DNA from: Gorillibacterium sp.
GTDB taxonomy: Bacteria; Bacillota; Bacilli; Paenibacillales; NBRC-103111
Direction of reading: 5' to 3'
Assembly (NCBI GenBank): GCA_014380705.1
Contig: JACMJI010000097.1
Location: forward strand, 1-6,745
Length of the DNA: 6,745 nt
Shown here: in pieces, positions 1 to 6,745 of the stretch
Layout: each line of letters starts with the position of its first letter
Position numbering within the stretch: position 1 is the stretch's first letter
Notes under the pieces: model-generated
What the model was told of the DNA's origin: nothing
Database searches by the model: none
The model's input: only the letters and a program-made list of their open reading frames with translations
Made by a program: the position numbers and the translations under genes

Positions 1-46
1 AGCACACAAAGGCCAGATTCCTGGAGTTCGCAAGGCCAGCTGGTAA
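1..46 (+). CDS. rpsN: 30S ribosomal protein S14 (uS14), C-terminal end only
   Basis: Only the last 14 codons are in the window, reading AHKGQIPGVRKASW and then TAA; base 1 is the last base of a split codon. The GQIPGVRKASW ending is typical of S14, a small-subunit head protein that binds 16S rRNA near the decoding site. The preceding His-Lys-Gly looks more like the short zinc-binding (type Z) form than the long zinc-free form, but the CxxC motifs that would settle this lie upstream of the window. Its position directly before rpsH matches the spc operon order rplE-rpsN-rpsH. The stop codon lies 30 bases before the rpsH start. Confidence 0.93.
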   Translation, partial: AHKGQIPGVRKASW

Positions 47-76
47 TCACCCCGTTTCGGGAAGGAGGTTCGCTAC

Positions 77-475
77 ATGGTAATGTCTGATCCTATTGCA
101 GATATGCTTACGCGTATCCGTAATGCCAATATCGTCCGTCACGAAACCGTTGAAATCCCCGCTTCTAAGATTAAACGGGAAATCGCAGAAATCCTCAAAA
201 AAGAAGGATTTATCCGTGATGCAGAGTACGTTCAGGATAACCAGCACGGGATCATCCGTGTGTTCCTGAAATACGGCTCAAACAACGAACGTGTTATTTC
301 CGGGCTGAAGAGAATTAGTAAGCCAGGACTTCGCGTTTATGCAAAAAGCCAAGAGGTTCCTCGGGTGCTAGGCGGTCTAGGTATCGCTATACTCTCGACA
401 TCCAAAGGCATCATGACGGATAAAGAAGCCCGTCAAACCAAAGCCGGCGGAGAAGTTATCTGCTACATTTGGTAA
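77..475 (+). CDS. rpsH: 30S ribosomal protein S8 (uS8)
   Basis: This is a 132-residue protein of normal S8 length. S8 binds helix 21 of 16S rRNA and is an early assembly protein of the small-subunit platform. The N-terminal [14 protein letters not shown] stretch and the C-terminal STSKGIMTD loop (residues 107–115), which contacts rRNA, are both present, and the chain ends GGEVICYIW as the family usually does. The ATG at 77 was chosen because AAGGAGG (62–68) lies 8 bases upstream and Bacillus S8 also begins Met-Val-Met. The second in-frame ATG at 83 would be 14 bases from that site. In Escherichia coli S8 represses the spc operon translationally; no such target is visible here. Confidence 0.98.
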   Translation: MVMSDPIADMLTRIRNANIVRHETVEIPASKIKREIAEILKKEGFIRDAEYVQDNQHGIIRVFLKYGSNNERVISGLKRISKPGLRVYAKSQEVPRVLGGLGIAILSTSKGIMTDKEARQTKAGGEVICYIW

Positions 476-505
476 TTGTTAACGTGAACGAATGGAGGTG
501 TAAAC

Positions 506-1048
506 ATGTCTCGAATTGGTCGTAAACCCATCGCAGTTCCAAGCGGTGTTACGGTAACACTTGATAACACATTAGTAACGGTTCAAGGCCCTAAAGGTAC
601 CTTGTCTCGTGAACTTCATAAAGATATGATCGTCAGCTTAGAGGATAACGTCATCAATGTTGAGCGTCCTTCTGACAACAAGCTACATCGTTCCCTTCAC
701 GGAACGACCCGGAGCGTGGTTGCGAATATGGTGAGTGGCGTAACAGAAGGTTTTACAAAAAACCTTGACCTCGTCGGCGTCGGATATCGTGCCAACAAGA
801 ATGGAGATAAGCTTGTTCTTAACGTAGGCTTCTCCCACCCGGTTGAAATTGCACCTGAAGCGGGAATCGAATTCGAAGTACCTGCTAATAACAAGATTAT
901 TATCAAGGGCATCGACAAAGAACTCGTTGGCGCAACTGCTGCGAAGGTTCGCTCCGTACGTAAACCTGAGCCTTATAAAGGTAAAGGAATTAAGTATGAA
1001 GGCGAACGGATTATTCGCAAAGAAGGTAAGGCTGGTAAGAAGAAGTAA
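506..1048 (+). CDS. rplF: 50S ribosomal protein L6 (uL6)
   Basis: This is a 180-residue L6, a large-subunit protein made of two similar alpha/beta domains that binds 23S rRNA near the sarcin-ricin loop and the factor-binding site. It begins [15 protein letters not shown]. The second domain carries the family signature [11 protein letters not shown] (residues 154–164), and the chain ends in a lysine-rich tail typical of the family. GGAGG at 494–498 sits 7 bases before the ATG. It lies 30 bases after rpsH and 37 before rplR, in standard spc operon order. There is no sign of truncation. Several reverse-strand reading frames cross it and appear to be shadows of this coding sequence. Confidence 0.98.
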   Translation: MSRIGRKPIAVPSGVTVTLDNTLVTVQGPKGTLSRELHKDMIVSLEDNVINVERPSDNKLHRSLHGTTRSVVANMVSGVTEGFTKNLDLVGVGYRANKNGDKLVLNVGFSHPVEIAPEAGIEFEVPANNKIIIKGIDKELVGATAAKVRSVRKPEPYKGKGIKYEGERIIRKEGKAGKKK

Positions 1049-1085
1049 GCTGGTAAGCGATAGCTGAAAGGAGTGAAGAGTTTCC

Positions 1086-1451
1086 ATGATCACCAAAGGC
1101 GATAAGAATGAAGCTCGCTTGAAACGGCACCTTCGGGTCCGTAAGAAAATTCAGGGAACGACAGAACGGCCACGTTTAAGCATCTACCGTTCTTCGAAGC
1201 ACATGTATGCCCAAATCATCGATGATATCACTGGAAAAACTTTGGTATCTGCGTCGACTCAAGATAAATCTTTGACTGAAGCCGGTAACGGTGGAAACAT
1301 TGATGCTGCAAAGCTTGTTGGCAAGCTGATTGCTGAGCGCGCTACAGAATCAGGAATCGTTAGAGTCGTTTTTGACCGCGGCGGTTACCTGTACCACGGA
1401 CGTGTTCAAGCACTTGCTGACGCTGCTCGCGAAGGCGGACTAGAATTCTGA
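1086..1451 (+). CDS. rplR: 50S ribosomal protein L18 (uL18)
   Basis: This 121-residue protein is a typical bacterial L18, which binds 5S rRNA together with L5 and helps form the central protuberance of the large subunit. The basic N-terminus (roughly residues 8–31, rich in Arg and Lys, ending ERPRL) leads into the [16 protein letters not shown] segment. The C-terminal 5S-binding signature [12 protein letters not shown] is at residues 96–107, and the chain ends EGGLEF. The start is the ATG at 1086; GAAAGGAG (1066–1073) is the ribosome binding site, 12 bases upstream, which is slightly long but still the only good match. Confidence 0.98.
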   Translation: MITKGDKNEARLKRHLRVRKKIQGTTERPRLSIYRSSKHMYAQIIDDITGKTLVSASTQDKSLTEAGNGGNIDAAKLVGKLIAERATESGIVRVVFDRGGYLYHGRVQALADAAREGGLEF

Positions 1452-1465
1452 TCCATTTTGCTAAT

Positions 1466-1474
1466 TAAGGAGGT
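1466..1474 (+). promoter_or_regulatory. Ribosome binding site that fixes the rpsE TTG start
   Basis: TAAGGAGGT at 1466–1474 is a near-perfect anti-16S match. The TTG at 1482 lies 8 bases after AAGGAGG (1467–1473). A longer open frame could begin at the in-frame TTG at 1458, but that codon lies upstream of this site and has none of its own, so 1482 is the true start. Confidence 0.9.
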
Positions 1475-1481
1475 AAGAGAC

Positions 1482-1979
1482 TTGCGTGTAGATCCGAATA
1501 CATTAGATCTGAAAGACAAAACCGTTCACATCAACCGTGTAGCGAAAGTTGTAAAAGGCGGACGCCGTTTCAGCTTTAGCGCACTCGTTGTCGTCGGTGA
1601 CGGAAACGGTTGGGTCGGCGCCGGAATTGGTAAAGCATCCGAAGTCGGTGATGCAATCAAAAAAGGCATTGAAGATGCCAAGAAAAACTTAGTGCATGTT
1701 CCGATTGTAGGTACAACGATTCCTCACTTAGTCACCGGTAAATTTGGCGCGGGTCGCGTTCTGCTCAAGCCCGCTTCTGAAGGTACTGGTGTTATCGCAG
1801 GTGGACCTGTACGTGCGGTTCTAGAGCTTGCTGGTGTAGGCGACATTTTGACAAAATCCCTCGGTTCTTCCAATTCCATCAACATGGTTAACGCAACATT
1901 GGAAGGTCTGCAGCGTTTGAAGCGGGCAGAAGATGTAGCCCGTCTGCGCGGCAAAACCGTGCAAGAGTTAATGGGTTAA
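1482..1979 (+). CDS. rpsE: 30S ribosomal protein S5 (uS5), TTG start
   Basis: S5 (165 residues from the chosen TTG) lines the mRNA entry channel of the small subunit and contributes to decoding accuracy and mRNA unwinding. The N-terminal double-stranded-RNA-binding-like domain includes [13 protein letters not shown] (residues 18–30). The C-terminal domain contains the conserved [18 protein letters not shown] stretch and ends [12 protein letters not shown]. The loop at about residues 22–28 (KVVKGGR), where spectinomycin-resistance changes are known in other bacteria, looks wild-type. Starting at the upstream TTG (1458) would add eight non-homologous residues, so I prefer 1482, which gives MRVDP like other S5 proteins. 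Its stop codon overlaps the rpmD ribosome binding site. Confidence 0.97.
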   Translation: MRVDPNTLDLKDKTVHINRVAKVVKGGRRFSFSALVVVGDGNGWVGAGIGKASEVGDAIKKGIEDAKKNLVHVPIVGTTIPHLVTGKFGAGRVLLKPASEGTGVIAGGPVRAVLELAGVGDILTKSLGSSNSINMVNATLEGLQRLKRAEDVARLRGKTVQELMG

Positions 1980-1986
1980 GGAGGGG
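1977..1986 (+). promoter_or_regulatory. rpmD ribosome binding site overlapping the rpsE stop codon
   Basis: TAAGGAGGGG includes the rpsE TAA stop (1977–1979). AAGGAGG (1978–1984) lies 8 bases before the TTG start of rpmD. This close arrangement suggests that ribosomes finishing rpsE pass straight on to rpmD. Confidence 0.85.
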
Positions 1987-1992
1987 TAACAA

Positions 1993-2181
1993 TTGGCTAA
2001 ACAACTGCATATCACCCTTGTGCGTAGCTTGATTGGACGTCCTGGGAACCAGCGCACAACCGTGAAAACGTTGGGGCTCACCAAAACCAATTCAACCGTT
2101 GTGCATCAAGATAATCCAGCCATTCGTGGCATGGTCAACCAAGTAAGTCACCTGATTGTTGTTAAAGAAATTGAAGCATAA
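1993..2181 (+). CDS. rpmD: 50S ribosomal protein L30 (uL30), TTG start
   Basis: This 62-residue protein matches bacterial L30, a small large-subunit protein that binds 23S rRNA. The diagnostic part is [20 protein letters not shown] (about residues 8–27), followed by the [20 protein letters not shown] region. The start is TTG at 1993, giving [10 protein letters not shown]; no ATG is available near the N-terminus and the spacing from AAGGAGG is ideal. It sits between rpsE and rplO as in the usual spc operon. The 64-base gap that follows is longer than most in this cluster. Confidence 0.97.
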   Translation: MAKQLHITLVRSLIGRPGNQRTTVKTLGLTKTNSTVVHQDNPAIRGMVNQVSHLIVVKEIEA

Positions 2182-2210
2182 GCTTGGTCTAGTGAGCAAG
2201 CTTTCCAAGC
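2182..2210 (+). other. Possible small hairpin between rpmD and rplO
   Basis: GCTTGG (2182–2187) is complementary to CCAAGC (2205–2210). GCTTG (2182–2186) could instead pair with CAAGC (2197–2201), giving two competing stems. No U-run follows, so it does not look like a factor-independent terminator. It could be an RNA processing or pausing element, or chance. Confidence 0.3.
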
Positions 2211-2245
2211 AACACTGAATAGACATACAAGGAGGTGCTTGAGCG

Positions 2246-2685
2246 ATGAAAATTCATGAACTGACTCCTGCACCGGGCTCTACTCAGGAGCGTAAGCGAC
2301 TGGGACGGGGAATCGGCAGCGGAACGGGTAAGACGTCTGGTAAAGGTCATAAAGGGCAAAAAGCCCGCTCCGGCGGTGGCGTACGTCCTGGCTTTGAAGG
2401 CGGACAAAACCCGCTTTACCGTCGTCTTCCGAAACGCGGCTTTAAGAACATTAACCGCAAAGAGTTCGCTGTTGTGAACCTGGAAGATCTGAACGTGTTT
2501 GAAGCAGGTACGGAAGTAACTCCGGAACTTTTGCTTGAAACCGGTATGGTCAAGAACCCGAAAGACGGAATCAAGATTTTAGGCAATGGAGATCTAACTG
2601 TTAGTGTCACAGTTAAGGCACACAAGTTCTCCGCTTCAGCGGTCGAAAAAATCCTAGCTGCCGGCGGTCAATCCGAGGTGATCTA

Positions 2686-2686
<1 letters not shown>
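2246..2686 (+). CDS. rplO: 50S ribosomal protein L15 (uL15)
   Basis: L15 is a late-assembly large-subunit protein whose long N-terminal extension threads into 23S rRNA. This 146-residue protein has that extension: a Gly/Lys/Arg-rich stretch at about residues 19–56 with [20 protein letters not shown], then RRLPKRGF at about 59–66. The globular C-terminal domain ends [23 protein letters not shown] at 2229–2237 precedes the ATG at 2246. The TAA stop shares its last A with the ATG of secY (TAATG), so translation of secY is probably coupled to that of rplO. Confidence 0.98.
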
Positions 2687-5436
<2,750 letters not shown>

Positions 5437-5440
5437 GCAT

Positions 5441-5740
5441 ATGGGTAAACCCCAGTTAGGTCAAATCGTAAGTGTTTTGCAAGGCCGGGATGCCCAAAAC
5501 TACGCCGTTATCGTCGGATTCGTCGATTGCCGCTTCGTTCTTATCGCAGATGGCAACAAACGCAAGTTTGACCATCCGAAGAAGAAGAATATCCTTCACC
5601 TGGAGCTTTTTAATGAAGTGAACAGGGAAGTCGAGGATAGTTTACGCGAAACGGGGCGTGTCACCAACGGAAAACTGAGGTTCGCCCTGAATAAATTTCA
5701 GGACAACCAGAAGCATGAAGCGCAAGAGAGAGGAGAATGA
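5441..5740 (+). CDS. KOW-domain RNA-binding protein, L14e-like
   Basis: This is a small basic protein of 99 residues. The N-terminal half looks like a KOW/SH3-like RNA-binding fold: [20 protein letters not shown] (residues 7–26), a conserved-looking loop [18 protein letters not shown] (33–50), then ILHLEL. A helix-prone segment with [17 protein letters not shown] follows, and a hydrophilic tail. Bacillota often carry such a gene between map and infA (I believe YbzG in Bacillus subtilis), annotated as similar to eukaryotic ribosomal protein L14e. A ribosome-linked role is inferred from that context; the precise function is unknown to me. I chose the ATG at 5441 ([10 protein letters not shown]) over the in-frame TTG at 5429. 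It starts 4 bases after the map stop and ends 2 bases before the infA start. Confidence 0.88.
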   Translation: MGKPQLGQIVSVLQGRDAQNYAVIVGFVDCRFVLIADGNKRKFDHPKKKNILHLELFNEVNREVEDSLRETGRVTNGKLRFALNKFQDNQKHEAQERGE

Positions 5741-5742
5741 CA

Positions 5743-5959
5743 GTGGCCAAAGAAGATGTGATCGAAGTAGAAGGAACCGTAATCGAGCCTTTGCCGAACG
5801 CAATGTTCCGTGTAGAGCTAGAGAACGGGCACAAAATTCTGGCCCATGTCAGGAAAGATTCGGATGCACTTTATCCGCATTCTGCCAGGCGACAAGGTTA
5901 CTGTTGAATTATCACCTTATGATCTGACTCGAGGTCGGATCACGTATCGCTACAAATAA
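5743..5959 (+). pseudogene. infA: Translation initiation factor IF-1, frameshifted by a 2-base deletion
   Basis: IF-1 is a one-domain OB-fold protein that binds the 30S A site during initiation. From the GTG at 5743, seven bases after GAGAGGAG (5728–5735), the frame reads [20 protein letters not shown] and on to LAHV (residue 36), all typical IF-1. After GTC (5848–5850) it continues [18 protein letters not shown] and stops at TGA 5905–5907, giving 54 residues. From GGA at 5852 another frame reads [20 protein letters not shown] and finishes RGRITYRYK before TAA 5957–5959, exactly the missing half. The normal protein is 72 residues with Ser between HV and GK, so two bases are absent. No other damage is visible. 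The unshifted product would lose half the OB fold, including the basic GKIRM rRNA-contact segment. A sequencing error or recent slippage is the likeliest explanation. Confidence 0.95.
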
Positions 5960-6256
<297 letters not shown>

Positions 6257-6275
6257 CAAGGAGGTGCATCCCTGA

Positions 6276-6644
6276 ATGGCACGTATATCTGGAGTTGACT
6301 TGCCACGTGACAAACGTGTGGTAATCGCCCTAACGTACATTTTTGGAATCGGAACGACCACAGCGCAAAAAATTCTCGAAACTACTGGAGTCAACCCGAG
6401 TACCCGAGTACGCGAGCTAACGGAAGAAGAAGTAAGCCGTTTGCGTGAAGCGATCGACAAAGGTGTTAAAGTGGAAGGCGATTTACGTCGTGAGATCTCG
6501 CTTAACATTAAGCGTCTGATCGAAATCGGGTCTTATCGTGGCTTGCGTCATCGTCGTGGCTTGCCTGTTCGTGGCCAACGCACGAAAACCAACGCTCGTA
6601 CGCGCAAAGGTCCACGCCGTACAGTAGCGAACAAGAAGAAGTAA
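6276..6644 (+). CDS. rpsM: 30S ribosomal protein S13 (uS13)
   Basis: S13 lies in the head of the small subunit, contacts the P-site tRNA through its C-terminal tail and forms bridges to L5 and 23S rRNA. The 122-residue protein begins [20 protein letters not shown] and has the [11 protein letters not shown] helix-turn segment (residues 24–34). Its basic tail carries the signature [20 protein letters not shown] (about 89–108) and ends in lysines. AAGGAGGTG (6258–6266) precedes the ATG and the start is 19 bases after rpmJ. The stop is doubled in frame (TAATAA). Confidence 0.98.
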   Translation: MARISGVDLPRDKRVVIALTYIFGIGTTTAQKILETTGVNPSTRVRELTEEEVSRLREAIDKGVKVEGDLRREISLNIKRLIEIGSYRGLRHRRGLPVRGQRTKTNARTRKGPRRTVANKKK

Positions 6645-6662
6645 TAAGGGGGGACATCACTA

Positions 6663-6745
6663 ATGGCAAAACCTAAAGCAAAAGTTGCTCGTACGAAACG
6701 CCGCGATCGGAAGAATATTGAAACCGGAGTAGCGCACATCCGTTC
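6663..6745 (+). CDS. rpsK: 30S ribosomal protein S11 (uS11), N-terminal part
   Basis: The window ends 27 codons plus 2 bases into this gene. The visible sequence MAKPKAKVARTKRRDRKNIE followed by TGVAHIR is the basic N-terminus of bacterial S11, a platform protein that lies beside the Shine-Dalgarno helix and E-site region of the 30S subunit. AAGGGGGGA (6646–6654) serves as ribosome binding site before the ATG at 6663. Its place after rpsM matches the alpha operon (rpsM-rpsK-rpoA-rplQ in Bacillota). Truncation is caused only by the window edge. Confidence 0.96.
   Translation, partial: MAKPKAKVARTKRRDRKNIETGVAHIR

Noticed and set aside
1458..1481. Upstream in-frame TTG as rpsE start
   Set aside because: It precedes the strong TAAGGAGGT site (1466–1474) and adds residues not found in S5 proteins.
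5715..5927. Plus-strand frame of 70 codons overlapping the KOW gene end and infA
   Set aside because: It lies out of frame with both real genes, and its Arg/Cys-rich product resembles nothing. It is open only because it shadows infA.

Overview
The window is a slice of the conserved spc–alpha ribosomal protein operon of a Gram-positive bacterium of the Bacillota. Every gene lies on the + strand, and most are preceded by strong AAGGAGG-type ribosome binding sites. The gene order (map, a small KOW-domain gene, infA, rpmJ, rpsM, rpsK), the AAGGAGG sites, the non-ATG starts and the protein sequences fit the Bacillales, and most resemble Paenibacillaceae (Paenibacillus or a close relative). The family and genus are my inference from recalled sequences, not from a database search.

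Layout. Bases 1–46 are the end of rpsN (S14). Then come rpsH (S8), rplF (L6), rplR (L18), rpsE (S5, TTG start), rpmD (L30, TTG start) and rplO (L15). These are followed by the export and housekeeping block secY, adk (GTG start) and map, then a small KOW-domain RNA-binding protein gene, infA (IF-1, GTG start), rpmJ (L36), rpsM (S13) and the first 27 codons of rpsK (S11). The genes are packed tightly: rplO/secY overlap by 1 base, adk/map overlap by 4, and the gaps on either side of the KOW gene are 4 and 2 bases. The one clear break in packing is a 183-base spacer between infA and rpmJ.

How the genes work together. The ribosomal proteins serve both subunits. SecY is the translocon channel for nascent and secreted proteins. 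MetAP (map) removes initiator Met from new chains, Adk keeps adenylate nucleotides balanced, and IF-1 acts in initiation. The cluster is therefore a protein synthesis, maturation and export unit with coordinated expression.

The main anomaly is infA. Its reading frame breaks after codon 36 (HisVal), where two bases are missing relative to the family, giving a premature TGA at 5905–5907. The rest of IF-1 continues without damage in another frame to a TAA at 5957–5959. IF-1 is essential in the bacteria where it has been tested, so this is either a sequencing or assembly error, a recent 2-base slippage deletion with a functional copy elsewhere, or, least likely, recoding. I found no mobile elements, CRISPR arrays, tRNAs or rRNAs, and no convincing promoter or terminator. 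Apart from infA and its long downstream spacer, this is an ordinary core-genome region.
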